From positions 1 to 64,000 of the forward strand of contig JAAXXL010000006.1 in NCBI GenBank assembly GCA_013334485.1: a stretch of 64,000 nt of DNA, written 5' to 3'. The DNA is from Chlorobiaceae bacterium (GTDB taxonomy: Bacteria > Bacteroidota > Chlorobiia > Chlorobiales > Chlorobiaceae). The translations under genes were made by a program, and so were the position numbers. Positions 21,273 through 33,068 of the stretch are shown here, piece by piece (position 1 is the first letter of the stretch; the number at the start of each line of letters is the position of its first letter). The notes beneath the pieces are model-generated. The model did no database searches and was not told the origin of the DNA. It saw only the letters and a list, made by a program, of their open reading frames with translations.

Positions 21273-21420
21273 GTATCTCGTCTCCTTGCGAACTTCAGCG
21301 ATTTAAACCTGAACAGCCGATTTACCTAAACATAAAACCGGCAAAACTGCAAGATATCATTTACAATCAATAATTCTAAACAAACCTCGTTTTTCTTTTC
21401 TCGCCACACCCTCACTGGAA

Positions 21421-21441
21421 GCTCTATTTATTGTCGTGAGC
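21421..21441. repeat. End stub of the quasi-palindromic element
   Basis: CTCTATTTATTGTCGTGAG equals the reverse complement of the element end CTCACGACAATAAATAGAG. Confidence 0.8.
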
Positions 21442-21450
21442 AGACACAAA

Positions 21451-24162
21451 TTAATCACTGAGAACTTCCAGATTGCTCTTCAACTTCTCCAGATTATCCC
21501 CCGCATCCCTCAACTTCTGCTGCTCCTGCTCAATAAGCTCTTTCGGAGCATGATCGGCAAAACCGGAATTAGAGAGTTTTTTTGTAAGTGCTCCAACATA
21601 GTTTGAAACATTTGTGATCTCTTTCTGAAGTCGCTCCCGCTCCTTTTCAAACGATATCAACCCCTCAAGCTGTACAAATAGTTCATTGCCCTCAACCACT
21701 GAGCCTGCAGCATGCTTTGGCCGCGCAGTATCGTGGATAATTTCGGGCCTGCACTGTGCGAGCGAAGCTATGAGAGCAAGATCTCTCTCGAAAACCGCCC
21801 TGTCGGCATTACTGCCAGGCCTGAGCTGAACGACAGCCTCGACGTTGTGGGGAACGCTGAAGAGTGAACGGATACTTCTGATCTCGGAAACCACCTTCTG
21901 GATGAGCGTGAAGCTGCTAATATCAATTCCGGCAAGCGCTGCGTCAGCAACCGGCATGGAAGCCGAAGCAATGCTCTCTTCCGTGGTACGGGGAAGGATG
22001 TGGTGCCATATTTCATCGGTAATGAAGGGCATTACCGGATGAAGCGCTTTCAGGGTACCTTCAAGCACATGAACCGCAAGGCATACCGTCCGGCGTGCCT
22101 CCTCTTCAGAAAGTGGACCGGCAAGTCTTACTTTAAGGGCTTCGAGGTACCAGCCGCAGAAGTCACCCCAGAAGAATTCATAGACGTTCCGGACAATATC
22201 GTTGAGCCGGAACTGGGCAAAGGCTGTGTGATAGCGCTCAAGCATCGCATGATAACTTGAAAGCAGCCACTCTCCTGCCAGATCGTTATTGACCGCATGG
22301 GGATCAAACTCGCGGTATACTGCAGCAAACGCTTCCGAATCAGCGAAATACTTCTCCCGCTGCATGAAGACAAGACGGGTGGCGTTCCAGATTTTCGTGG
22401 CAAAATTGCGGCCAAGCTCACACTTCTCCTCACCGAAAAGCACATCCTGACCAAGAGGGGCAATGTAGATGATGGTGAAACGGAGCGCATCGGTTCCGTA
22501 GATATCGATCACCTTGAGCGGATCCGGCGAATTACCGAGCGACTTGGAGAGCTTGCGCCCTTTCATGTCGCGAATGATACTGGTCAGGTAGACATCACGA
22601 AAAGGAACCTCACCTTTAAAGTAAAGTCCAGCCATAATCATTCTGGCAACCCAGAAAAAGATGATATCGGGACCAGTGACCAGGGTGTTGGTCGGATAGA
22701 ATGCCCTGAGATCGGCATTGTCACTGTGTGTGTCGGTCCATCCGAGGGTTGTAAGAGGCCAGAGCCATGAAGAGAACCAGGTATCGAGCACATCATCATC
22801 CTGTACAAGCTTGTCGGTACCGGCAAGGTGGCAGGCCTCTTCATAGGTAGCAGCAACCCACACCCTCCCTTCGGTATCGTACCATGCAGGAATGCGGTGT
22901 CCCCACCAGAGCTGACGGGAGATGCACCAGTCACGGATATTCTCCATCCAGTGGCGGTAGGTGTTGATCCAGTGCGGGGGATGGAAACGGATCTCTCCGT
23001 CGTTGACCACCTGAAGCGCCTTTTCGGCAAGCGGCGCCATTTTGACAAACCACTGCTCGGAGAGGTAGGGTTCAACCACAACATCCGCCCGTTCGGAGTA
23101 GCCGACATTGTGTTCGTACTCTTCAACGCGGACGAGATTGCCGCTCTCTTCAAGATCCTTGAGAATTTTTTCACGTGCGTCAAACCGGTCCATACCTCCG
23201 TAACCGAACGAATCGGTCATCCGGCCATCCTTGCCGACCACCGAGATTGCCGTCAGGTTATGGCGGCGAGCCACCTCATAGTCATTGGCATCGTGGGCAG
23301 GTGTGATTTTCAGGGCACCGGTACCGAACTCGATATCGACATAGTTGTCGGCTATAATGGGAATATGCCTTCCCGCAACCGGCACAATGGCGAGTTCCCC
23401 GACAAGATCGCTGTAGCGAGGATCCTCAGGGTTGACGGCAATGGCAACGTCAGCAAGAATGGTCTCGGGTCTGACGGTTGCAATGGTGATGAAACGTCCA
23501 GGATGGCTGACAAGCGCGTACTGCACATAGACCAGTTTGTCACGACGGGGCTTCATAATCACCTCTTCGTCGGAGAGCGCAGTCTGCGAGACGGGGCACC
23601 AGTTGATAATACGGGTTCCGCGATAGATCAATCCGTCACGGTAGAGCGCAATAAAGGCATTGATAACTGCCGTCGAAGCACTCTCGTCCATGGTGAAGAG
23701 ATTTCGCCGCCAGTCGCATGAAATACCGAGCCGTCGAAGCTGACGGAGTATAAGACCGCCATACTCATCCCTCCACTCCCAGACATGATCAAGAAACTCT
23801 TTTCGACCGAGATCGTGGCGAGTGATGCCCTCTTTTTTCAGCTTTTTCTCCACCACCGTCTGCGTGGCGATACCTGCATGATCAGTACCGGGAAGCCAGA
23901 GCGCCTCCTTGCCGGTCATACGGCTGTAGCGGATAAAAATATCCTGCAATGTATGATTCAGTACATGGCCGAGCGTCAGGCTGCCGGTAACATTGGGAGG
24001 CGGCATCAGAACGCTGTAGGGTGTTTTTCCCTCATCCAGAACCCGCGAGCTTTCGCCGTGAAAGGTTCCGAGAGCTTCCCAGTGTGCACTTCTCCACCGC
24101 TCTTCTACATCGTGATGGTTATAAGTTTTTTCAAGATTGAAAGGGGTGGAGTTATCGCTCAT
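21451..24162 (-). CDS. valS: Valyl-tRNA synthetase
   Basis: [36 protein letters not shown]-terminal coiled coil. Confidence 0.97.
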   Translation of the reverse strand: MSDNSTPFNLEKTYNHHDVEERWRSAHWEALGTFHGESSRVLDEGKTPYSVLMPPPNVTGSLTLGHVLNHTLQDIFIRYSRMTGKEALWLPGTDHAGIATQTVVEKKLKKEGITRHDLGRKEFLDHVWEWRDEYGGLILRQLRRLGISCDWRRNLFTMDESASTAVINAFIALYRDGLIYRGTRIINWCPVSQTALSDEEVIMKPRRDKLVYVQYALVSHPGRFITIATVRPETILADVAIAVNPEDPRYSDLVGELAIVPVAGRHIPIIADNYVDIEFGTGALKITPAHDANDYEVARRHNLTAISVVGKDGRMTDSFGYGGMDRFDAREKILKDLEESGNLVRVEEYEHNVGYSERADVVVEPYLSEQWFVKMAPLAEKALQVVNDGEIRFHPPHWINTYRHWMENIRDWCISRQLWWGHRIPAWYDTEGRVWVAATYEEACHLAGTDKLVQDDDVLDTWFSSWLWPLTTLGWTDTHSDNADLRAFYPTNTLVTGPDIIFFWVARMIMAGLYFKGEVPFRDVYLTSIIRDMKGRKLSKSLGNSPDPLKVIDIYGTDALRFTIIYIAPLGQDVLFGEEKCELGRNFATKIWNATRLVFMQREKYFADSEAFAAVYREFDPHAVNNDLAGEWLLSSYHAMLERYHTAFAQFRLNDIVRNVYEFFWGDFCGWYLEALKVRLAGPLSEEEARRTVCLAVHVLEGTLKALHPVMPFITDEIWHHILPRTTEESIASASMPVADAALAGIDISSFTLIQKVVSEIRSIRSLFSVPHNVEAVVQLRPGSNADRAVFERDLALIASLAQCRPEIIHDTARPKHAAGSVVEGNELFVQLEGLISFEKERERLQKEITNVSNYVGALTKKLSNSGFADHAPKELIEQEQQKLRDAGDNLEKLKSNLEVLSD

Positions 24163-24201
24163 GATTTAAAAATCGGTTACAAGTACAACTGAAAGAGTAA
24201 T

Positions 24202-24344
24202 GGGCACCTCTATAAATCTGTTCCGCGATCCGATTACTTCGTTGGGCGGTGCTCAAAATCCTCATGTACTCTCGTGTACACTCCGGTTTCTGCGCTCCGG
24301 CCGCCTCGTACTCAAACCGCTCACGACAATTTATAGAGGTGCCA
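24202..24344. repeat. Quasi-palindromic element, copy 3 (complete, variant subtype)
   Basis: GGCACCTCTATAAAT / ATTTATAGAGGTGCC TIRs; internal CCTCATGTAC...GTACACTCCGGTTTCTG core. Confidence 0.92.
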
Positions 24345-24402
24345 TAATGGTATTTCAAACAACTTCTTCAGACACTGAAAAAAACTTCAGGGCCTCCAAG
24401 AA

Positions 24403-25080
24403 TCAATCTTTCTTTTCCGGCAATGGCCGTCTTTCAAATATGGAGTCAATGATACCGTAATCAAGTGCCTCCTGGGCATTCATCCAGCGATCCCTTTCGG
24501 AATCTTCCCGTATCTGTTTAACATCCTTGCCTGTGTGGCGGGCAAGCAGTTCATCAAGCAGTATGCGGATCTTCTCTATTTCACGCGCCTGAATGATAAT
24601 ATCGGTCTCCTGACCGTGTGCGCCACCTGAAGGCTGATGGATCATGATTCGCGAGTGAGGAAGCGAGGCTCTCTTGCCTTTGGCTCCGCTGGCAAGCAGA
24701 AAAGCTCCCATGCTTGCCGCCATGCCTACACAGACGGTCGAAACATCAGGGCGAATATACTGCATGGTGTCATAGATGCCGAGACCGGCAGAGACACTTC
24801 CACCAGGAGAGTTGATGTAAATATAGATATCACGCTCGGGATCCTCCGACTCAAGAAAAATAAGCTGCGCCATGAGGAGGCCTGCCACATGTTCATCAAT
24901 ACCACTGCCGAGAAAAATAATCCGCTCACGCAGCAGCCTCGAAAAAATATCGAATGCCCTCTCTCCGCGGCCGGAAGTCTCTATAACCATCGGAACAAGA
25001 GTGTTGGTGATCCCCTGTTCTATAGCTCCGGAATACAAGGTTTTGGCATGATGTTCAAAACCAAAATTGATATTTGCCAT
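24403..25080 (-). CDS. clpP: ATP-dependent Clp protease proteolytic subunit
   Basis: [42 protein letters not shown]. Confidence 0.97.
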   Translation of the reverse strand: MANINFGFEHHAKTLYSGAIEQGITNTLVPMVIETSGRGERAFDIFSRLLRERIIFLGSGIDEHVAGLLMAQLIFLESEDPERDIYIYINSPGGSVSAGLGIYDTMQYIRPDVSTVCVGMAASMGAFLLASGAKGKRASLPHSRIMIHQPSGGAHGQETDIIIQAREIEKIRILLDELLARHTGKDVKQIREDSERDRWMNAQEALDYGIIDSIFERRPLPEKKD

Positions 25081-25307
25081 AGTTTCGCTGACGTTTTATT
25101 TAGGTTAGTCGCGTTAAGAACAACCGGAAAAGATGGCAATGCGCCAATCCATTCGTTGTTTTTCAAACCCTGCTACAAAATTTTAAAATACATAGTGATA
25201 ACAACAAATCAAGAACTCCGGTTCCAATTAGCAAAAAAGGATCCGTTTTCGCAAAAGGCCATGACTTCCGTATATTCACGCTTGGAAAAATTTAATCCTT
25301 ACTGTAC

Positions 25308-25958
25308 ATGCAGGTACGACTCATTTCAGTTACCGCTCCGCTTATCCGGGTTGATAACCAGCAACTCACCCCTGAAGGTCTTATCGCCTACTGCGCGAGA
25401 GTATCAAGCCCTCACCAGGAGAGCGCAGACTTCCAGAAACTGCTTGCCTACTGCATTCTCCACAAGCACTGGAGCGTCTTTGAGATGGTGGACATGACGG
25501 TGGAAATTGTAACATCAAGAGCAATCTCACCGCAGATTCTCAGACACAGAAGCTTTCAATTCCAGGAATTTTCACAACGATACGCCAGAGCGCAGGAGAT
25601 CGAACGCTACCAGCCCCGCCGCCAGGATGTAAAAAACCGTCAGAACTCTCTGGAAGACCTTGACAGCGCAACCGTCAAATGGTTTGACGAGGCGCAGGAG
25701 AGGGTTGCCCGACTGGCGCTTGAAGAGTACGACAAGGCTCTTGAAAAAGGGATCGCGAAAGAGTGCGCGAGGGCGCTTCTTCCGCTCGCTACGCAAACAA
25801 AGCTCTACATGAAGGGATCGGTAAGAAGCTGGATTCACTATCTGGAGGTGAGAACGGATAGCAGCACGCAAAAGGAGCACCGGGAAATTGCCCTTGAAAT
25901 CAAAAAGATTTTCACAACAGAGTTCCCGGTAACGGCAGCAGCACTTGGCTGGAGCTAA
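25308..25958 (+). CDS. thyX: Flavin-dependent thymidylate synthase
   Basis: [14 protein letters not shown] ThyX motif. Confidence 0.94.
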   Translation: MQVRLISVTAPLIRVDNQQLTPEGLIAYCARVSSPHQESADFQKLLAYCILHKHWSVFEMVDMTVEIVTSRAISPQILRHRSFQFQEFSQRYARAQEIERYQPRRQDVKNRQNSLEDLDSATVKWFDEAQERVARLALEEYDKALEKGIAKECARALLPLATQTKLYMKGSVRSWIHYLEVRTDSSTQKEHREIALEIKKIFTTEFPVTAAALGWS

Positions 25959-26794
25959 ACTTTCAGCATATCGAAAAGAGTAGCAAGCCGGTTTTTCAGC
26001 TCCTTGCGATGCACGATCAGATCAACAAAGCCGTGCTCAAGAAGAAATTCAGCGCGCTGAAACCCTTCTGGCAGGTCCCTCTTGATGGTATCGCGAATCA
26101 CCCGGGGTCCGGCAAATCCGATAAGCGCTTTCGGTTCGCTGACGTTGATATCTCCGAGCATGGCAAAAGATGCACTGATACCGCCCATGGTAGGATCGGT
26201 CATCAGGGAGATAAAGGGAAGTTTCCGTTCACTGAGCCGGGTAAGTCGGGCTGCAGTTTTAGCCATTTGCATGAGGCTGAACGCACCCTCCATCATACGC
26301 GCTCCGCCTGACTGGGAGATCACCACAAGCGGTGCATCAAGCTCAAGAGACTTGTCAACAGCCCGGGCTATTTTTTCTCCGACAACAGAGCCCATTGAAC
26401 CGCCGATAAAACCGAAATCCATGGCAGAAATAACAAGCGGCTTCCCCCCGATCACTCCGTGACCATTACGACAGGCCTCGGTTTTTCCGCTTTTCGCGAT
26501 TATATCATGAACACGGTCGGGATATTTCTTTGTATCAGTAAACATGAGCGGATCTGCCGAACGGAGATGCGCGTCAAACTCGGTATACTTGCCGTCGTCA
26601 AAAAGAATTGAAAAGTATTTATATGGTGAGATTCTGAAATGATGGCTGCACTCGGAACAGGTGAAAAGATGATCTTCAAGCTGTTTTTTATGGAGCATAG
26701 CTCCGCATTCATCACACTTCCGCCACAACCCTTCCGGCATATCACGCTTATGGGTCGTACGTATCGAAGGTTTTACCCGCTGGAACCAAGCCAT
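25955..26794 (-). CDS. accD: Acetyl-CoA carboxylase carboxyltransferase subunit beta
   Basis: [23 protein letters not shown] Zn finger; [21 protein letters not shown]. Confidence 0.96.
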   Translation of the reverse strand: MAWFQRVKPSIRTTHKRDMPEGLWRKCDECGAMLHKKQLEDHLFTCSECSHHFRISPYKYFSILFDDGKYTEFDAHLRSADPLMFTDTKKYPDRVHDIIAKSGKTEACRNGHGVIGGKPLVISAMDFGFIGGSMGSVVGEKIARAVDKSLELDAPLVVISQSGGARMMEGAFSLMQMAKTAARLTRLSERKLPFISLMTDPTMGGISASFAMLGDINVSEPKALIGFAGPRVIRDTIKRDLPEGFQRAEFLLEHGFVDLIVHRKELKNRLATLFDMLKV

Positions 26795-26911
26795 TTTCTG
26801 AATTTGGACTAAAGGTTATACATTAAAGCTCAAGATATAAAGTCCGCATGAGATCTCAAAGGCAGCCTGAAAGAACCGTCATTACCGACACATGAACAGG
26901 GAGTTACACCA

Positions 26912-29680
26912 TTGTTGAACGTCAGAAATCTACTCTCTTCTGCTGCACTCGTTGCTTCACTGCTTTTCATGGTGACAAGCTCTGCTGTAGCCGCGCCCTC
27001 TCCTGCCTCCATTGTTTATCCCGATACGCTCTCGCTCCCCATGCACCGCTTCGCTCTTTTCCACTCAATGCGGCCTGCAAGAAAAACTGTGGGGCTGGCA
27101 CTCTCGGGTGGCGGAGCAAACGGCATTTCACAAATCGGCATACTCAAGGCATTTGAAGAAGAGGGTGTTCCTGTTGATTTTATAGCAGGAACAAGCATGG
27201 GCGCCATTATCGGCGGCCTCTACAGCTCCGGTTACACCCCTGCTGAACTGGAAAAGCTTGCTCACTCAATACTGTGGCAATCAATTTTATCCATAAATAA
27301 TACCTACTCACGCTCAAACATATTTCTTGAACAGCAGCGTATCCGGGATCGGGCCAGTGTAGCGATTCGTTTCGACAAACTGAAACTTCTTATTCCAAAA
27401 TCACTGAGCTCATCGCAGGCAATGGCCGAAACGCTCGACCGGCTCTCCCTGAACAGCATCTACAAGGCTTCAGAAAACTTCTCATCACTCCCTATCAACT
27501 ACCGGGCAGTATCGACTGACCTTGTTTCAGGAAAGCGCGTAACGCTTGCATCAGGATCCCTCTCGGATGCAATGAGGGCGAGCAGCACCATTCCGATTCT
27601 CTTTGAACCCGTCATGCGGGATGGCTATCAACTGGTTGATGGAGGGCTGGTTGCCAACCTCCCGGTCGATGAGCTTGAGGCTGTTAACGCTGAATATAAA
27701 ATTGCCGTCGATACTCACGGCTCCATGTACTCCTCAAGCGGAGAGCTTGATATGCCATGGAAAGCTGCCGATCAGGCCATGAGCATCCTGACAAACCTTC
27801 AGTACCCCGCACAGCTCAAAAAAGCGGATATTGTTATCGCCCCTGATCTGAGCAATCATAAAGCTACCGATTTTTCGGATATACAGGCACTTGTTGATGC
27901 AGGGTATGCAAAAGGAAAATTCCTTGCCAACACAATCAAAAGGAGTATAGAAAAGCAAAAAACTGGTCGGAGTCGATCTATTGAGCACTATTCCAAAACT
28001 GTGCAATTTCCGAAAGAGAGCCCGGAATTCAGGGAACATTATTACGCGATTTCCGGTATCATCCGCAGCGCATCCGATCCCTCACAAACCCTTCAGGAGC
28101 TGCTTGAAACCGACATCTTCACCAGCGTACATGCAGAGCTGGACCAGAGCCGAAAGAGAGTGGTTTTTCACCTCGAACCGCTCCCTTTAATTAAAAAAGT
28201 TACCGTAACAGGAGGGCCCGACGGCGCACTTTCTCAGGATGAGATTTCAGCCTGCTTCAAACCGCTGACTGAATCCCTCTATACTAACAGAGCAGGCACC
28301 AGATCACTGGAGTCACTGATAAAAAGGTACCGGGATAAAGGGTTCAGTCTGGTCACTGTTGAAAGCAGCTCGATGCAGGATAACGGTACCTTGGTGATCA
28401 ACGTCTCCTCCGGAAAACCTGACGGCATAGTCATAGACCAGAACCGAAACATCACCGGAATCACCGCAATCAACAGGGAGATCAAAATTGACACAACAAA
28501 AGCTCTCCGTTTTGACAAGGCAGTTGAATCGGTCGATAACCTTTATGAAACCGGCTCATTCAATCGGGTATCTGTCTCCTCAGAACTCTCTGAGACCAAT
28601 AAAAACTCCCGACTAAGGTTTTCTCTGGATGAAAAACCCTCATCAGTTCTCCGTCTCGGTGTGCGTTATGATGAAACAAATAATGCCCAGCTTCTGCTTG
28701 ATGTAAGAAATGAAAATTTCGAAGGGACAACAGGCTCAATCGGCGGCTGGCTGAAAGCAGGAAGGCGGAACAATCTGTTGAACCTTGAGTACAGCATACC
28801 CCGCATAGGGCAATCACACCTGACCATGTCCTCACGTCTTTTTTATGACCAGCATCTTTTTGAAATCCATAATCTTGATTTTTCAAAAGAGTTTTTCGGC
28901 TCTCACTCAAACGATCTCAACTATTACGGAATACAGAAGTATGGCATACACACTGCATTCGGAACGAGAATCAGAAAAAACGGTCAACTCATTGTTGATC
29001 TGACCTTGCAAAACTCTCTATCCTACGCGGCCCAAAAAGAAGCTACCCTGCTGAAAACGGCAAGTACCAACATGCTCTCTTTCGGAACACAGTTGACACT
29101 TGATTCAAGAGATAACACGATCCTGCCCTCATCGGGAAACTATACCAATCTGAGATATTCAGTTACTCCCTCACTGGAGGAGATCAATGATGCTGCATGG
29201 AAAATATCAGGCATTCATGAAGCAAATATGCAGCTCAGCAGCAACACCACCCTGCAACTCTCTGCGATGATTGGAGTGAGCAGCAGCTATACACCCCTTT
29301 CTGAGAAATTTTTTCTCGGGGGCCCCGGTACAGCATACAGCCGCCGCTTCATCGGATTGCGCGAAAACGACCTTCCCGGCAACAATATAGCCTCGGCAGG
29401 AATCCATATACGCTATAAACCGTCATTCATTCTTCTCTTTCCTACCTCCTTCCTTCTGCACTACAATGCGGGAAATGTATGGGAAAGCAGAAGTAATATT
29501 GACTTGAGCACTCTCATACACGGAGCAGGAACAAGCCTGGTATGGGAGACCCCGCTTGGTCCTGCAAGGTTTACCATTTCAAAAGCATTTGTGTTTTTTG
29601 AACCACTTCCCGCTACGGGGTCGTCATCGGCAAGATTCTCTGACACCCTCTTTTATTTCAGTCTTGGTCATGACTTTTGA
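26912..29680 (+). CDS. Patatin-like phospholipase with C-terminal POTRA/BamA-like beta-barrel
   Basis: VGLALSGGGANGISQIGIL, GTSMGAIIGGLYSSGY, DGGLVANLP; Omp85-like GGPGTAYSRRFIGLREND. Confidence 0.9.
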   Translation: MLNVRNLLSSAALVASLLFMVTSSAVAAPSPASIVYPDTLSLPMHRFALFHSMRPARKTVGLALSGGGANGISQIGILKAFEEEGVPVDFIAGTSMGAIIGGLYSSGYTPAELEKLAHSILWQSILSINNTYSRSNIFLEQQRIRDRASVAIRFDKLKLLIPKSLSSSQAMAETLDRLSLNSIYKASENFSSLPINYRAVSTDLVSGKRVTLASGSLSDAMRASSTIPILFEPVMRDGYQLVDGGLVANLPVDELEAVNAEYKIAVDTHGSMYSSSGELDMPWKAADQAMSILTNLQYPAQLKKADIVIAPDLSNHKATDFSDIQALVDAGYAKGKFLANTIKRSIEKQKTGRSRSIEHYSKTVQFPKESPEFREHYYAISGIIRSASDPSQTLQELLETDIFTSVHAELDQSRKRVVFHLEPLPLIKKVTVTGGPDGALSQDEISACFKPLTESLYTNRAGTRSLESLIKRYRDKGFSLVTVESSSMQDNGTLVINVSSGKPDGIVIDQNRNITGITAINREIKIDTTKALRFDKAVESVDNLYETGSFNRVSVSSELSETNKNSRLRFSLDEKPSSVLRLGVRYDETNNAQLLLDVRNENFEGTTGSIGGWLKAGRRNNLLNLEYSIPRIGQSHLTMSSRLFYDQHLFEIHNLDFSKEFFGSHSNDLNYYGIQKYGIHTAFGTRIRKNGQLIVDLTLQNSLSYAAQKEATLLKTASTNMLSFGTQLTLDSRDNTILPSSGNYTNLRYSVTPSLEEINDAAWKISGIHEANMQLSSNTTLQLSAMIGVSSSYTPLSEKFFLGGPGTAYSRRFIGLRENDLPGNNIASAGIHIRYKPSFILLFPTSFLLHYNAGNVWESRSNIDLSTLIHGAGTSLVWETPLGPARFTISKAFVFFEPLPATGSSSARFSDTLFYFSLGHDF

Positions 29681-29756
29681 GTCGAACTATTTTGTATTTT
29701 TACCTGCCTGACAGGAGTCAGGAGTGTAAAACCACTTTCATTTCATATTAAAGGAC

Positions 29757-30542
29757 TTGCACCGCGTGGAAATATCAAAGAGACCCCACATTCTGGTCTG
29801 TAATGATGACGGCATTGAAGGCGAAGGAATACATGCACTTGCTGCGGCCATGAAAAAAATCGGTCAGGTTACGGTTGTGGCTCCGGCAGAACCGCACAGC
29901 GGAATGAGTCATGCCATGACACTCGGTATGCCCCTGCGCATAAGGAAGTTTTTCAAAAACAGCCGTTTTTTCGGCTATACAGTCTCCGGAACACCGGTTG
30001 ACTGCATCAAGGTTGCTCTCAGCCATATTCTTCCCGAAAAACCCGACCTGATTGTCTCCGGCATCAACTATGGCAGTAACACCGCAACAAACACCCTCTA
30101 CTCGGGTACAGTAGCGGCTGCTCTTGAGGGCGCAATCCAGGGTATAACATCGCTGGCATTCTCACTGGCAACCTATGAAAACGCCGATTTTACCTATTCC
30201 GGAAAATTTGCCCGAAAACTGGTAAAAAAGGTGCTTCTTGAAGGTATTCCTCCTGATACAATACTCTCTGTCAATATCCCGAATGTGCCGGAATCACAGA
30301 TTGCCGGGGCGGTTATTACCCGGCAGGGCAATTCACGCTGGGAAGAGAGTGCTATTGAAAGAAATGATATGTACGGCAATCCCTACTACTGGCTGAACGG
30401 AACCCTGCGCTTGCTTGATCATGACATGAGCAAGGATGAATTTGCCGTACGAAAAAACTATGTGGCCATCACACCGATATGCTGCGACATGACCAACCAC
30501 AGCCTGATCGGCACCCTTGAACAATGGAACCTGCAAAAATAA
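29757..30542 (+). CDS. surE: 5'-nucleotidase SurE
   Basis: [43 protein letters not shown]. Confidence 0.96.
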   Translation: MHRVEISKRPHILVCNDDGIEGEGIHALAAAMKKIGQVTVVAPAEPHSGMSHAMTLGMPLRIRKFFKNSRFFGYTVSGTPVDCIKVALSHILPEKPDLIVSGINYGSNTATNTLYSGTVAAALEGAIQGITSLAFSLATYENADFTYSGKFARKLVKKVLLEGIPPDTILSVNIPNVPESQIAGAVITRQGNSRWEESAIERNDMYGNPYYWLNGTLRLLDHDMSKDEFAVRKNYVAITPICCDMTNHSLIGTLEQWNLQK

Positions 30543-32238
30543 CCACGTGAACACCTTTCTTCTTGACTACCGCCATATCCTGACTCCAAAAAAGGGATTC
30601 TCAAAACTGTTCCGGGACTACACATCCGATGGAAGTGAACGATCAACACTGATTGAGGAGAGCTTTCAGCTTGACTACCAGAAAGAGTCGGACTACTACC
30701 GCCAGCTTGGAATGCTCGGATCAAGGAGGTTCGACCGGGAAACCCTTGCAACCATGCTTGCAAAACAGAATACCCGTTTCGGATGCAGTGAACTTCACCT
30801 GAAGGAAATTGAAAAGCTCCGATCCTCTCGATGTATGGCAATTGTGACCGGTCAGCAACTCGGACTCTTTACCGGACCGCTCTATACCATCTACAAAGCC
30901 CTCACTGCCATCGTGTTTGCCGAGCGCCAGAAAGTCCTCTTTCCTGAATATGACTTTGTTCCGATCTTCTGGCTCGAAGGTGAAGACCATGACTACGAAG
31001 AGTCAGCCCACACTGCTCTCTTCTCGGAAAACAGGGTAACCCATTTTCATCAGGAGCCATGGCGCAGAATGACTGACCAGATGGTTGCCAACAGCACTTT
31101 TGGAGAGGATATCAACCGTACGGTCGAAGAGTTTCTCCGACTTCTGCCGGACTCCATACATAAAGAGCGGATAACCAGCATTCTCTCTTCGTGCTACTAT
31201 CCGGGAACCACCTTTGAGATGAGCTTTGCATCCACCATGATGCAGCTCTTCAGCGAGCAGCCCCTGATACTGCTTTCCACCCAGGACCCTGACTTCAAAC
31301 GCCTCTCCTCCGATATCTTTCTCAAGGAGCTCTCAACCGCACCGGCATCATCATACAATGTTGTTGCGCAGAGTTCACGACTTGAGAAGCTCGGATACGC
31401 AGCTCAAACCAAACCAAGAAGTGTCAATCTCTATTTTCTCAATACCTATGGACAGCGCCAGAAAATAGAGCACGCTGCTGACGGTGCATTTTCAATTGGT
31501 GCGGAGAAACTGCGCTACTCAAAACATCAGATGCTTGAACTTTGTCAGGACCATCCGGAGCGATTCAGCCCCAATGTTGTTCTCCGACCCATAGTCCAGG
31601 ACTATGTGCTTCCAACGTTCGCAACCATTGCAGGACCAGGCGAGATAAGCTATCTGGCACAGTACCGGAAAAATTACGAGCACTTCGGCATCAGCATGCC
31701 CTTTATCATTCCGAGAGGCAGCTTCACACTGGTCGAGCCGAAAATAAGCCGCATCATGGACAAGCTGCTTCAGGTAACCGGCCGACCCGGCTTTTCGCGA
31801 AAACAGATATACAATGCTGTCTTCAGTGACCTGCAGCAACTGAAAAAAAATGCAGTAGAAATTGCTGAGAACCCTCAGCTCGATGCACTGTTTGAAGAGA
31901 CAAAAGAGGAGATTCGACGGACATTTGCTGCGCTCAGACCAACCATCGCAAAGATTGACCCGACTCTTGAACCACTTCTGGCAGCCTCAACCGTTCAGGC
32001 GGAAAAAATCATCGAAGGAATTGAACAGAAAGCATGGAAGGCTAGCCGGAGAAAGCATGAAGAGCTTCTGGACCAGATCCTTAAAGCAGAGACATCACTC
32101 TTCCCTGAAGGTGTCCCCCAGGAGAGAGTGATCAATATTTTCTACTATCTCAACAAATACGGCACCGAACTGATCGATATCCTGAAAAATCTGCTGAGCG
32201 GGCACTCAACCGAGTCGCATATTATTGTTGAACTGTAG
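30517..32238 (+). CDS. bshC: Putative cysteine ligase BshC (bacillithiol biosynthesis; start possibly 30547)
   Basis: [39 protein letters not shown]-type motif. Confidence 0.92.
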   Translation: MNNGTCKNNHVNTFLLDYRHILTPKKGFSKLFRDYTSDGSERSTLIEESFQLDYQKESDYYRQLGMLGSRRFDRETLATMLAKQNTRFGCSELHLKEIEKLRSSRCMAIVTGQQLGLFTGPLYTIYKALTAIVFAERQKVLFPEYDFVPIFWLEGEDHDYEESAHTALFSENRVTHFHQEPWRRMTDQMVANSTFGEDINRTVEEFLRLLPDSIHKERITSILSSCYYPGTTFEMSFASTMMQLFSEQPLILLSTQDPDFKRLSSDIFLKELSTAPASSYNVVAQSSRLEKLGYAAQTKPRSVNLYFLNTYGQRQKIEHAADGAFSIGAEKLRYSKHQMLELCQDHPERFSPNVVLRPIVQDYVLPTFATIAGPGEISYLAQYRKNYEHFGISMPFIIPRGSFTLVEPKISRIMDKLLQVTGRPGFSRKQIYNAVFSDLQQLKKNAVEIAENPQLDALFEETKEEIRRTFAALRPTIAKIDPTLEPLLAASTVQAEKIIEGIEQKAWKASRRKHEELLDQILKAETSLFPEGVPQERVINIFYYLNKYGTELIDILKNLLSGHSTESHIIVEL

Positions 32239-32251
32239 AACAAAAAGGGTC

Positions 32252-32566
32252 TCACCCCTCCTTCTTATCCTCTTTCTGCAGCATATGGCAGCATTTGCAA
32301 ACCATACCCTGAAGCTCTTCATTGGAGGCCTCTTCGCAGATTTTGTTCACCGCCGCCTTGATCTCCTGGCGGTACAATTTGCTTTTTTGTGATTGCTGAC
32401 CCCGTTTTTTATGGATATACTGCGAAACAGCAGCGGGAGTCACCCCGAGTTTTTTTGCCGCCTGCGACTGCGTCATACCGGTTTTCACAAGCTCTATAGC
32501 AAGATCCGCACGAATTTGGGGAAGATGGTACCAGACAGCTTTTTCACAGGGAAATATCACGATCAA
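32252..32566 (-). CDS. Small XRE-like HTH transcriptional regulator
   Basis: RADLAIELVKTGMTQSQAAKKLGVTPAAVSQYIHKKRG; C-terminal Cys residues MVCKCC. Confidence 0.8.
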   Translation of the reverse strand: MIVIFPCEKAVWYHLPQIRADLAIELVKTGMTQSQAAKKLGVTPAAVSQYIHKKRGQQSQKSKLYRQEIKAAVNKICEEASNEELQGMVCKCCHMLQKEDKKEG

Positions 32567-32618
32567 TAATCTTGGGAATTAAAAAAAGCTATCAGAAATA
32601 CGTTACCGGTTTTCTGCC

Positions 32619-33068
32619 ATGAATTACTCCTTCAAAGCCATTGCCGGCTGGAGTGTTCTTCTGCTCATGATGGTACAGTTCATACCACTGAGACGACTCA
32701 ACCCTCCGGTACAATCAGATCTGCAGGCACCTGAAAACGTCAAAAAAAGCCTGAAAAAAGCCTGTTATGACTGCCACTCCACTGAAACAGAGTGGCCTGC
32801 GATTGCTTACATGGCCCCGGCATCCTGGCTGATAGCGAACAGAGTCAACATAGGACGCAATGTTCTGAATTTTTCACTATGGAACAATAATGCGAATACC
32901 ACCCTGCGTAACAGGGATATACAAAAAGTTATCTTAAAAAATCCTTCACATCAAACCATCTACTACACCCTGCAACCTTCAAAAGCATTGACCCAGGAAG
33001 AGTGCAGAACAGTTCTTGACTGGCTTGAATCACGATCAAAAACAGAAACTGCCGGAATTAAAAATTAA
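32619..33068 (+). CDS. Heme-binding domain protein
   Basis: N-terminal TM helix, ACYDCHSTETEWP CxxCH motif. Confidence 0.82.
   Translation: MNYSFKAIAGWSVLLLMMVQFIPLRRLNPPVQSDLQAPENVKKSLKKACYDCHSTETEWPAIAYMAPASWLIANRVNIGRNVLNFSLWNNNANTTLRNRDIQKVILKNPSHQTIYYTLQPSKALTQEECRTVLDWLESRSKTETAGIKN

Noticed and set aside
22828-23721. 297-aa plus-strand ORF inside valS
   Set aside because: Antisense shadow of strongly conserved valS; no recognisable domain.
24637-25497. 286-aa plus-strand ORF overlapping clpP and thyX
   Set aside because: Runs antisense through clpP and out of frame into thyX; both real genes are unambiguous.
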